From positions 1 to 5,478 of the forward strand of contig JAUYSF010000489.1 in NCBI GenBank assembly GCA_030696435.1: a stretch of DNA of 5,478 bases. The letters run 5' to 3'. The notes beneath the pieces were generated by a model. That model saw only the letters and a program-made list of their open reading frames with translations. It had not been told where the DNA came from and ran no database searches. This stretch comes from Desulfoprunum sp. Its GTDB lineage: Bacteria > Desulfobacterota > Desulfobulbia > Desulfobulbales > Desulfocapsaceae. The position numbers were made by a program, and so were the translations under genes. This document shows, piece by piece, positions 1-5,478 of the stretch; position 1 is the first letter of the stretch; each line of letters opens with the position of its first letter.

Positions 1-288
1 GAGGTTGTTGATCTGCATGCCCACTTTAGTTCTTCTGCGGAGCTTAGTCCTGATGCAAGCCCTAGGGATAATTTCGGTCCTGTGACGGTCCCTGCCGGTA
101 AAATCTTTGTCATGGGAGACAACAGGGATAATAGTTACGACAGTCGCTTTTGGGGCTTTGTCGATCAGGCTGATATTCTAGGAAAGGCCTTTATTCTTTA
201 CTGGTCGTGGGATATCGATACATCTCTTTTGTCTGCTTCGCGTGTCATGTCTATCCGCTGGAACCGGATCGGCGATATCATCCAATAA
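1..288 (+). CDS. lepB: Signal peptidase I, C-terminal part (5' end outside window)
   Basis: This is the last 95 residues of a type I (leader) signal peptidase, the membrane-anchored serine protease that removes signal peptides from secreted proteins on the outer face of the inner membrane. The frame is open from base 1 and stops at TAA 286-288. Visible residues 39-49 read [11 protein letters not shown], the conserved C-terminal signature of the family (box E), followed by FWGFV. The tail (SWD...[10 protein letters not shown]) is the usual C-terminal beta-strand end. The N-terminal transmembrane anchor and the catalytic Ser and Lys lie upstream of the window and cannot be checked. The stop is 33 bases before the inferred start of pyrB on the same strand, so co-transcription is likely. 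Nothing in the visible part suggests damage. Confidence 0.95.
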   Translation, partial: EVVDLHAHFSSSAELSPDASPRDNFGPVTVPAGKIFVMGDNRDNSYDSRFWGFVDQADILGKAFILYWSWDIDTSLLSASRVMSIRWNRIGDIIQ

Positions 289-305
289 TGCTGCCGTGGG
301 AAATC

Positions 306-324
306 AGGAAAAGGAAAAAAATTG
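306..324 (+). promoter_or_regulatory. Ribosome binding site and TTG start of pyrB
   Basis: The purine-rich stretch AGGAAAAGG (306-314) sits 7 bases before TTG at 322-324. This is the only well-spaced start signal ahead of pyrB. The 15 codons it opens ([15 protein letters not shown]) resemble the start of aspartate carbamoyltransferases, which commonly have a KH-[IL]-[LF]-G type motif just before the first helix. This supports 322 as the ancestral start, although the frame meets TAA at 367. Confidence 0.6.
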
Positions 325-1281
325 AAGGCTGAATACGGTTTCAGGCACAAACACATTTTTGGCATGTAACAGCTGTCAGTTCAGGATATATACCATATAA
401 TCTCCACCGCTCGGTCATTCAAGGAAATATCCACACGACCTATCAAAAAAGTGCCCACCTTGCGAGGCAAGACGGTAGTCAACCTTTTTTTCGAACCATC
501 CACCAGAACGCGCCTGTCTTTTGAAATAGCAGCTAAACGAATGAGTGCCGATACTTTCAATATTACCGCCTCAACCAGTTCGGCTACAAAAGGAGAGACT
601 CTGATTGATACGGCAAAAAACATCGAGGCCATGAATCCGGATATTATTGTCATCCGCCATTCATGCTCTGGTGCTCCGCAACTGTTAGCTAGGCATATCG
701 GTGCCTCGATTATCAATGCAGGCGATGGTAGTCACGAACACCCGAGTCAGGGCCTTTTGGATATCATGACGGTATTGGAGCATAAAAAAGATCTTACAGG
801 GCTGAAGATCACCATTGTGGGCGATATAGCCCATAGCCGGGTGGCTGTCTCAGATATTCTCGGTTTCATTAAAATGGGAGCAGTTGTCTATGTGGCCGGG
901 CCCGCAACCTTCATTCCTGCCGGTATAGAGAATCTGGGAGCCCAGGTTTGTGCTTCGGTCGAGGAGGCCGTTGACGGGGCGGATGTGGTTATTGCTCTGC
1001 GTATTCAACAAGAGCGGCAAAATGATCCTTTGATTCCCAGTCTTAGAGAATACTCAGCTTTTTATGGGATAAACAAAAAAAGACTTGAAGCTGCCAAACC
1101 TGATGTCCTGATAATGCATCCCGGTCCGATCAACAGAGGCGTTGAGCTGAACCCCGATGTCGCCGATGGGCCGGGTTCTGTTATCCTTGAACAGGTGAAC
1201 AACGGGGTTGCGGTGCGCATGGCCTTGCTTTACCTAGTCATGGGTGGGGATAAAAGCGGAGACGCTCAGGGGAGCCAGTAA
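322..1281 (+). CDS. pyrB: Aspartate carbamoyltransferase catalytic chain, interrupted by an in-frame TAA at codon 16
   Basis: The product condenses carbamoyl phosphate with L-aspartate to give N-carbamoyl-aspartate, the first committed step of pyrimidine synthesis in the cytoplasm. From TTG 322 the frame gives 319 codons, the normal family length, but codon 16 (367-369) is TAA. Homology continues past it ([19 protein letters not shown]), so the stop lies inside the ancestral gene. In restored numbering the active-site features are intact: STRTR loop at 60-64, Lys in SATKGET (90), Arg in VIRH (112), HPSQ (140-143), HSRVA, RIQQERQ and HPGPINRG. The longest uninterrupted frame starts at GTG 451 (codon 44; 276 residues). 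It lacks the first helix and has no ribosome binding site at proper distance. No ATG, GTG or TTG lies between 370 and 450. The gene is therefore a one-base nonsense allele, a sequencing or assembly error, or an N-terminally shortened enzyme. No pyrI follows; pyrC begins 4 bases downstream. Confidence 0.9.
367..369 (+). other. In-frame TAA inside pyrB
   Basis: The codons around it read GGC ATG TAA CAG CTG TCA (G M stop Q L S). Related enzymes, as I remember them, carry a Glu here (G-x-E-x-L-S), and GAA to TAA is a single base change. Reassignment of TAA is not a good explanation, because lepB, pyrB, pyrC, queC and sfsA in this window all end with TAA. Neither selenocysteine (TGA) nor pyrrolysine (TAG) decoding fits. 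Confidence 0.85.
1268..1274 (+). promoter_or_regulatory. Ribosome binding site of pyrC
   Basis: AGGGGAG lies inside the last codons of pyrB, 11 bases before ATG 1286. It favours 1286 over the in-frame GTG at 1244, which would add 14 residues unlike the family, and over ATG 1295, which would leave 20 bases of spacing. Confidence 0.6.
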
Positions 1282-1285
1282 AAAA

Positions 1286-2560
1286 ATGGCTGAAATGATC
1301 ATACTGCAGAACGGGCGGATTATTGATCCTCTTCAGAAAAGGGACGAGATTGCAGACCTCTGGATGAGGGACGGGAAAATCGTCAACCGAGCCCAAGGTA
1401 TTCCGGGTCATGCGAGATGCATTGATCTGGGAGGTAAATGGGTTGTGCCCGGGCTGATTGATATGCATGTGCATTTACGTGAACCTGGAGAGGAATACAA
1501 GGAGACCATTGAAACCGGGACCCGGGCTGCGGCTGCTGGCGGATTCACCGGTGTTGCCTGTATGCCGAACACCAGGCCGGTAAATGATAATGCGACGGTC
1601 ACCCGGTTTATCTGCGAGAAGGCTGGCGGATGTTCAACACATGTCTATCCTGTCGGAGCCATAAGCAGGGAGAGCAAGGGTGAGGGGCTGGCCGAATACG
1701 GGGAGATGAAACTGGCGGGGGTGATTGCCCTAACAGATGATGGTGTGCCGGTGGTTGACAGTCAGTTGATGCGGCGGGCCATGGAGTATGCCAAAAGCCA
1801 TGGATTGCTGGTTATGTCTCATTCAGAGGAATTTGCGCTCAGCAGAAACGGCTGTATGAATGAAGGAGCCGTTTCCACCCGGCTTGGCCTGCGCGGCATC
1901 CCCACTGCTGCAGAGAGTATCATGGTTTACAGGGAGATAGCCCTTTCTGAGTTGACAGGAGCAAGGGTGCATATTGCCCATGTCAGCTCTGCAACTTCCC
2001 TTGACCTAATCCGACAAGCCAAAAAAAGAGGGGTCCCGGTCACTGCAGAGACGGCCCCCCATTATTTCACACTTACTGAAGAGGCGGTCGACGGGTATAA
2101 CACTCACGCGAAAATGAATCCGCCTCTTAGGAGCGAGAAAGATCGGCAGGCAGTGCGTTGCGCCCTGGCTGATGGAACGCTTGACGCAATCGCCACCGAC
2201 CACGCGCCGCATTCCATTTTGGAGAAAGAGGTGGAGTTCAGTGCTGCTGCAAACGGCATCGTAGGTCTTGAAACGGCATTGCCTTTGGCTCTGGCCCTTG
2301 TTCATGAAGGATTAATCAGTGTGAACAGGTTGGTCCATTTGATGTCGTGCTCTCCGGCGCAGATCCTTGGAGTCCCGGGTGGCAGGCTTGCTGTTGGTGA
2401 TCCTGCGGATATCACGGTTATTGATCCTGAGAGGGTGTTTACATTCTCTGCCGAAAAGAGCTACTCCAAGGGAAAGAACACCCCTTTTGATGGCTGGGAG
2501 CTACGTGGAAAGGCTGTTCTGACCCTATTGGCAGGCCGGGAGACCTACAACGACCTTTAA
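1286..2560 (+). CDS. pyrC: Dihydroorotase (type I, amidohydrolase superfamily)
   Basis: The enzyme cyclises N-carbamoyl-aspartate to dihydroorotate, directly after the PyrB reaction. The protein has 424 residues, the usual length for bacterial type I dihydroorotases. Metal and active-site residues are all present: His61 and His63 in HVHLREPG, Asp151/152 in LTDDGVPV, His179 in MSHSEE, His232 in IAHVSSATS and Asp305 in IATDHAPH. CMPNT (92-96) and NGIVGLETALPLAL are also typical. It should therefore be a catalytically competent enzyme, not one of the inactive pyrC-like partners found in some aspartate carbamoyltransferase complexes. It begins 4 bases after the pyrB stop, so translation is probably linked to pyrB. 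Known complexes of this kind (Aquifex-type) pair PyrB hexamers with PyrC hexamers. Such a complex here is inference from gene order and the absence of pyrI. Confidence 0.96.
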   Translation: MAEMIILQNGRIIDPLQKRDEIADLWMRDGKIVNRAQGIPGHARCIDLGGKWVVPGLIDMHVHLREPGEEYKETIETGTRAAAAGGFTGVACMPNTRPVNDNATVTRFICEKAGGCSTHVYPVGAISRESKGEGLAEYGEMKLAGVIALTDDGVPVVDSQLMRRAMEYAKSHGLLVMSHSEEFALSRNGCMNEGAVSTRLGLRGIPTAAESIMVYREIALSELTGARVHIAHVSSATSLDLIRQAKKRGVPVTAETAPHYFTLTEEAVDGYNTHAKMNPPLRSEKDRQAVRCALADGTLDAIATDHAPHSILEKEVEFSAAANGIVGLETALPLALALVHEGLISVNRLVHLMSCSPAQILGVPGGRLAVGDPADITVIDPERVFTFSAEKSYSKGKNTPFDGWELRGKAVLTLLAGRETYNDL

Positions 2561-2576
2561 AGGTGTACTTTTAAAG
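2555..2576. terminator. A+T-rich hairpin over the two convergent stop codons (possible bidirectional terminator)
   Basis: Bases 2555-2563 (CTTTAAAGG) can pair with 2568-2576 (CTTTTAAAG) around a TGTA loop. This gives nine pairs counting one G-U in the plus-strand RNA. The structure contains the pyrC stop (TAA 2558-2560) and the queC stop (2571-2573 on the minus strand). The left arm is also part of the perfect palindrome ACCTTTAAAGGT (2553-2564). No T-run follows on either strand, so it is not a classic intrinsic terminator. It may only protect or punctuate the converging transcripts. Confidence 0.35.
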
Positions 2577-3260
2577 ATATTCAGCCGGATCCTTAATTCC
2601 TACTTCAGCAAATCCACTCAAGCGTAGCCGACAGGCGTCACATCTACCACAGGCCTTCGTCCCTTGCGGATCATAACAGCTGTGTGTGATACCGTAATCA
2701 ACATCAAGTTCAAGTCCCTTTCTGATTATTTCAGCCTTGCTCAACCTGAGTAGCGGTGCCTGAATGGTAAATTTCTTCTGTCCGCTGACACCCGCTTTGG
2801 TGCCAAGATTTGCCAGATGGGCAAAGGCTTCAAGAAATTCCGGACGGCAGTCTGGATAGCCCGAGTAATCGACGGCGTTCACCCCAAGAAAGATATCCCA
2901 GGCCTCCAGAACCTCGGCCCAGGCCACGGCATGGGCCAGCAGTATGGTGTTGCGGGCCGGAACGTAAGTGACAGGGATAATGGTCTGGTCTGTGACTTGG
3001 CTGTTTTTTGGGACTTCAATGTCATCGGTCAGGGCTGATCCGCCGATTTTGTCCAGATCGAGTCGCAGGGTCAGGTGTCGCTCGACCTTGTAGTTGGCGG
3101 CGATTTTCTTGGCCTTCTCCAGTTCGATGGTCTGTTTCTGGCCATAATCAAAGCTAAGGCAGTAGCAGGAGTAGTTCTGCGATCGGGCAATGGCCAGGGT
3201 GGTTGTCGAATCCAATCCTCCGCTGAGGAGGATGACTGCACGTTTTGTTGTGGTTGGCAT
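2571..3260 (-). CDS. queC: 7-cyano-7-deazaguanine (preQ0) synthase
   Basis: QueC uses ATP and ammonia to convert 7-carboxy-7-deazaguanine into preQ0, the nitrile precursor of the tRNA wobble base queuosine. The 229-residue protein matches the usual length of about 220-235. The PP-loop ATP motif SGGLDS is at 13-18, the family block [20 protein letters not shown] lies mid-protein, followed by [15 protein letters not shown], and four zinc-binding cysteines near the C terminus lie at 195, 204, 207 and 210. The start was placed at ATG 3260 because [18 protein letters not shown] fits the family N terminus. The longer open frame to 3494 would add 78 residues that are only antisense to the frame of sfsA. 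There is no Shine-Dalgarno sequence before 3260. The sfsA stop lies 16 bases upstream, so translational coupling is a reasonable inference. No other queuosine gene or preQ1 riboswitch is visible. Confidence 0.96.
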   Translation of the reverse strand: MPTTTKRAVILLSGGLDSTTTLAIARSQNYSCYCLSFDYGQKQTIELEKAKKIAANYKVERHLTLRLDLDKIGGSALTDDIEVPKNSQVTDQTIIPVTYVPARNTILLAHAVAWAEVLEAWDIFLGVNAVDYSGYPDCRPEFLEAFAHLANLGTKAGVSGQKKFTIQAPLLRLSKAEIIRKGLELDVDYGITHSCYDPQGTKACGRCDACRLRLSGFAEVGIKDPAEYL

Positions 3261-3276
3261 AATAGTTTTCAGGATG

Positions 3277-3975
3277 TTATGAAAAGGAAAAGGGGAGTGG
3301 TTGGCTGACCATGATTTCCTCTGGGCTGACTTCTGCCCGGTAAACAATAATGGCGACGCCTTGCTCATGCACCTGCTTGAGGGTTGCGCTATAGAGCGGA
3401 TCAATAAAGGTGGCGGGACGGAACTGTCTGGCATCCGAGCGTTGTACCAGGAAAAAGACGGCTCCTCCGTGCCCCCGACGGACAAGATCTGCAAGTTCGA
3501 GCAGATGCTTGTGTCCCCGTGCGGTTATTGCGTCCGGGAACATGGCGATACCGTTTTGGGCAAAGGTGCAACTTTTGATTTCAACAAATGTCAGGGATGT
3601 GTCGTAATGCAGAGCAAAATCAAGGCGGCAGTTGTCTGATGTCCTGACTTCTCTTTGTACCTTTGTCGGTGTGCCGAGTTCGGCAACAAGGCCTTTTTGA
3701 ATTGCTTCATACACCACCGAATTTGTCCGGGAGGTGTTGATGGCTATCATTGTCGAATTTTCGTTAATTATTTCAATCGTATATTTATATTTACGGTTTG
3801 GATTGTCTGACTCTGATAGATACACCTTGCTACCCGGGGTTGAGCAGGTTTTCATAGAGCCGGTATTGGGGCAATGGACGGTAACGATTCGACCGTCATC
3901 GAGCTGAACATCGGCAAGAAAACGTTGGTATCTTCTGAGGAAAATGGCAACCTTAAGGGGCACTGAAAAACGCAT
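3277..3975 (-). CDS. sfsA: SfsA family DNA-binding / nuclease-fold protein
   Basis: The 232-residue product aligns from end to end, from memory, with the Escherichia coli sugar fermentation stimulation protein SfsA (234 residues). An N-terminal OB-like part includes the signature HCPNTGSM (34-41) and SDNPNRKY. The C-terminal part has a PD-(D/E)XK-like core with Asp119 in LDFALH and Glu132/Lys134 in VEIKS, then [17 protein letters not shown]. In E. coli, SfsA was linked to maltose metabolism and binds DNA. Its true role is unsettled, and the nuclease fold suggests nucleic-acid cleavage. Start 3975 gives MRFSVPL, matching the family N terminus, and no other start lies close upstream. There is no Shine-Dalgarno sequence on the minus strand. 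It is the first gene of a probable sfsA-queC unit, transcribed away from gap. Confidence 0.94.
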   Translation of the reverse strand: MRFSVPLKVAIFLRRYQRFLADVQLDDGRIVTVHCPNTGSMKTCSTPGSKVYLSESDNPNRKYKYTIEIINENSTMIAINTSRTNSVVYEAIQKGLVAELGTPTKVQREVRTSDNCRLDFALHYDTSLTFVEIKSCTFAQNGIAMFPDAITARGHKHLLELADLVRRGHGGAVFFLVQRSDARQFRPATFIDPLYSATLKQVHEQGVAIIVYRAEVSPEEIMVSQPLPFSFS

Positions 3976-4027
3976 AGAAGGAGAGTTTGAGGCCTATTTT
4001 TGTAGCTTCACACAACAGATATTTGCA

Positions 4028-4056
4028 TTGCATATCAGGAGTGTACGTGCTAAAAT
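4028..4056 (+). promoter_or_regulatory. Predicted sigma-70 type promoter for gap
   Basis: TTGCAT (4028-4033) and TAAAAT (4051-4056) are separated by exactly 17 bases. TG at 4048-4049, one base before the -10 box, makes it an extended -10 element. The expected transcript start is near 4063, giving a leader of about 100 bases before gap. The assignment rests on consensus matching only. Confidence 0.55.
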
Positions 4057-4073
4057 CTTTGCATATTCCTACA

Positions 4074-4120
4074 GTTTCGCTCATGCAGGACCAGATCATC
4101 TGGAAACTATCAAGCGAAAT
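4074..4120 (+). repeat. Nested inverted repeats in the gap leader
   Basis: TTTCGCT (4075-4081) is the exact reverse complement of AGCGAAA (4113-4119), and a G-U pair can extend it (4074/4120). Inside lies the perfect 13-base dyad CCAGATCATCTGG (4091-4103). An alternative pairing, AGTTTC (4073-4078) with GAAACT (4103-4108), excludes the outer stem. In DNA the dyad could be an operator. In RNA the region could fold as a stem enclosing a CCAG/CUGG hairpin. Any function is inference. Confidence 0.4.
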
Positions 4121-4147
4121 GTCATCTACGGATGCTATTTTACACAG

Positions 4148-4154
4148 AAAGGAG
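4148..4154 (+). promoter_or_regulatory. Ribosome binding site of gap
   Basis: AAAGGAG lies 10 bases before ATG 4165. It excludes the longer in-frame start at 4132, which would place the site inside the coding sequence and add 11 residues ahead of the dinucleotide-binding motif. Confidence 0.75.
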
Positions 4155-4164
4155 AAATTTTGCC

Positions 4165-5382
4165 ATGAAATTAGGTATCAATGGCCTTGGCCGGATTGGA
4201 AAACTTTCGCTTTGGCACCATGTCTCAAAAAAGTATTTCTCCGAAATAGTTGTCAATATTGGCAGGGAGGTTGGTCGGGGACTGGAAGATCTGGCGGCGG
4301 CGATTGAGCGCGATTCCACCTATGGAAGGCTGGGGACTTATTTGCATGGCCATAAGGCAGGGCGAGTCATAGAAGAACTCGACAATGAGCGAGGAACAAT
4401 GCTCGTCAATGGTGTTCCTCTGAAGGTGCTGAGGCAGGCTCGCGACCCGAAATTTATTGACTGGCGAGGAAATGAGGTGAAGCTCGTGGTTGATACCACA
4501 GGGGTGTTCAGTGACCCGACAACCGATCCAGTCGCTGAAAAAGGGGCCTTGCGTGGCCATGTCGAGGCCGGAGCGGAAAAGGTCATTCTCTCAGCCCCTT
4601 TTAAAATAAAGTCGAAAGGGCTTGAGATGCCCGATGATGCTGTGACTACCATCATGGGTATCAATGACGAGACGTATGAACCTGCGAGGCATACCCTCAT
4701 CTCTGCCGCTTCCTGCACCACCACCTGTCTTTCGTATATGATCAAGCCACTGATGGAAAGCATCGGTGCCGAAAACTTCCTCAGTGCCTCCATGGTGACT
4801 GTGCACGCCGCTACCGGCAGTCAGCAGGTGCTTGATCGCCTGCCGAATACCGGGGCGACCGATCTGCGAAAAAACCGGTCGATCATGAATAATATCATTC
4901 TCACTACGACTGGGGCCGCTAAAGCCCTGGCGCTGGTCATTCCGGAGATGGAACGGATCGGTTTCATGGCTGAATCGGTCCGCATTCCCACTTCATCTGG
5001 ATCGCTTATAGTGTTGGTCCTCAATTTCCAGGATGACGGTGAGAATCCTATCAAACGTAAATATATCAACTCGATATACCAGGACTACGCGAAGAACAAC
5101 CCATATCTCGTCTTTGCCGAAGAGCAGAATGTCTCGTCTGACATTATTGGTCTGCCGGCTGCAGCGGTTGTCATCGAGGGCTCAGAGACTCACACCCGAA
5201 CCGCCTCTATCAGGGTGAATCTGCAGAAGACGAAGACCAACTGTTTGGTGCCGGGTGCTGATCCTATCCTGGCAGTTCCTGTTACCCAGGCCGTGGTGTA
5301 CGGTTGGTATGATAACGAACTCGGGAGCTATACCAATATGCTGGGAGATCTGACGGTGCAGGTAGCCGAGAGTATGATTTGA
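4165..5382 (+). CDS. gap: Atypical long glyceraldehyde-3-phosphate dehydrogenase
   Basis: The protein belongs to the type I GAPDH family, which interconverts glyceraldehyde 3-phosphate and 1,3-bisphosphoglycerate with NAD(P) in glycolysis and gluconeogenesis. Visible landmarks are Rossmann motif GINGLGRIGK (4-13), catalytic Cys184 in SAASCTT, His214 in TVHAAT, TTTGAAKA (247-254), the phosphate-binding Arg273 in SVRIPT, and WYDNE (381-385). It differs from classic enzymes in several ways. It has 405 residues instead of about 335, with extra sequence mainly in the C-terminal half between about 335 and 380. The residue three after Cys184 is Thr where Asn is normal (SCTTT, not SCTTN). The second beta strand ends in VVNIGREVGRG where NAD enzymes usually have an Asp (IND), so NADP use is possible. 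The C-terminal motif is YDNELGSYTNMLGD where YDNEWGYSNRV is usual. It could be a housekeeping enzyme of a divergent subfamily or a second, specialised GAPDH. The start was chosen by the AAAGGAG site. Confidence 0.9.
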   Translation: MKLGINGLGRIGKLSLWHHVSKKYFSEIVVNIGREVGRGLEDLAAAIERDSTYGRLGTYLHGHKAGRVIEELDNERGTMLVNGVPLKVLRQARDPKFIDWRGNEVKLVVDTTGVFSDPTTDPVAEKGALRGHVEAGAEKVILSAPFKIKSKGLEMPDDAVTTIMGINDETYEPARHTLISAASCTTTCLSYMIKPLMESIGAENFLSASMVTVHAATGSQQVLDRLPNTGATDLRKNRSIMNNIILTTTGAAKALALVIPEMERIGFMAESVRIPTSSGSLIVLVLNFQDDGENPIKRKYINSIYQDYAKNNPYLVFAEEQNVSSDIIGLPAAAVVIEGSETHTRTASIRVNLQKTKTNCLVPGADPILAVPVTQAVVYGWYDNELGSYTNMLGDLTVQVAESMI

Positions 5383-5395
5383 GGAACATCTCGTG
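5381..5395 (+). promoter_or_regulatory. Ribosome binding site and GTG start of rimI
   Basis: GAGG (5381-5384) overlaps the gap stop codon and precedes GTG 5393 by 8 bases, so rimI translation probably follows directly from gap. The GTG start gives MIRLM, the typical first residues of RimI. ATG 5405 is less likely. Confidence 0.55.
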
Positions 5396-5478
5396 ATACG
5401 GTTGATGCAACTTGCTGATCTGGAAGAGGTTTTATCCATAGAGCGGGAGGCAGCCTCTCCTTGGAGCGAGGATTCCTT
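5393..5478 (+). CDS. rimI: Ribosomal protein alanine N-acetyltransferase, N-terminal fragment (runs off right edge)
   Basis: The 28 visible residues begin MIRLMQLADLEEVLSIEREA and continue with SPWSEDS. This is the characteristic opening of RimI, a GNAT-fold acetyltransferase that acetylates the N-terminal alanine of ribosomal protein S18 (and other proteins in some bacteria). The AADL..V..IE pattern and the PWSE motif are shared with the family. The acetyl-CoA binding region lies beyond the window. The gene starts 10 bases after gap on the same strand, which suggests a gap-rimI transcription unit. A different GNAT protein cannot be fully excluded from so short a piece. Confidence 0.8.
   Translation, partial: MIRLMQLADLEEVLSIEREAASPWSEDS

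Noticed and set aside
367..369. TAA in pyrB as a recoded amino acid codon
   Set aside because: Known recoding uses TGA (selenocysteine) or TAG (pyrrolysine). TAA ends five genes in this window, so reassignment is not credible.
322..369. The 15-codon frame as a pyrL-like attenuation leader peptide
   Set aside because: Its residues match the enzyme N terminus, it is not pyrimidine-tract coded, and no terminator hairpin with a T-run follows before the pyrB coding region.
381..716. 111-residue open frame on the minus strand
   Set aside because: It lies wholly antisense to the well-supported pyrB coding sequence, has no ribosome binding site, and its translation resembles no family I know.
3261..3494. 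Upstream extension of queC by 78 residues
   Set aside because: The added part is an out-of-frame reading of the sfsA coding region. The family N terminus fits ATG 3260.
3976..4164. A minus-strand promoter for sfsA in the divergent intergenic region
   Set aside because: I looked for -35 and -10 pairs on the minus strand and found only weak or badly spaced matches, so none is annotated.
3944..4307. Two plus-strand open frames across the sfsA-gap intergenic region and the gap start (3944-4168 and 3987-4307)
   Set aside because: Both overlap supported genes in other frames, cross the predicted promoter and leader, and show no recognisable domain. AAGGAG at 3978-3983 is followed only by GTT/TTG-poor sequence up to ATG 3987, so spacing is too short for a convincing start.

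Overview
This window looks like a chromosomal housekeeping segment from a mesophilic Gram-negative bacterium of moderate G+C content. It reads most like the sulfur-cycling Desulfobacterota, for example the Desulfobulbales. That assignment is inference from remembered protein similarity and gene neighbourhood, because no search was possible. I see no mobile element, tRNA, rRNA, CRISPR array or defence gene.

The left block (1-2560, plus strand) carries the 3' end of lepB (signal peptidase I), then pyrB (aspartate carbamoyltransferase) and pyrC (dihydroorotase). Spacing is tight: 33 bases between lepB and the inferred pyrB start, and 4 bases between pyrB and pyrC. PyrB and PyrC catalyse steps 2 and 3 of de novo pyrimidine synthesis. 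There is no pyrI between or beside them. The most notable feature of the window is here: pyrB has an in-frame TAA at codon 16, with clear aspartate carbamoyltransferase-like sequence on both sides of it. The rest of the gene is intact, including every active-site motif I checked.

The middle block (2571-3975, minus strand) converges on pyrC and holds sfsA followed by queC, 16 bases apart. SfsA is a predicted nucleic-acid-binding, nuclease-fold protein. QueC is the 7-cyano-7-deazaguanine synthase of the queuosine pathway. The 10-base gap between the pyrC and queC stop codons lies inside an A+T-rich hairpin that covers both stop codons.

The right block (3976-5478, plus strand) opens with a 189-base divergent intergenic region. 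This carries a good extended -10 promoter, a leader with nested inverted repeats, and a clear ribosome binding site. It continues with a long, atypical glyceraldehyde-3-phosphate dehydrogenase (405 residues, with changes at the NAD-specificity position and just after the catalytic cysteine). Ten bases later the start of rimI (ribosomal protein alanine N-acetyltransferase) runs off the right edge.

Nothing here amounts to a new biological system. The items worth a second look are the pyrB nonsense codon, the atypical GAPDH and its leader, and the hairpin at the convergent junction.
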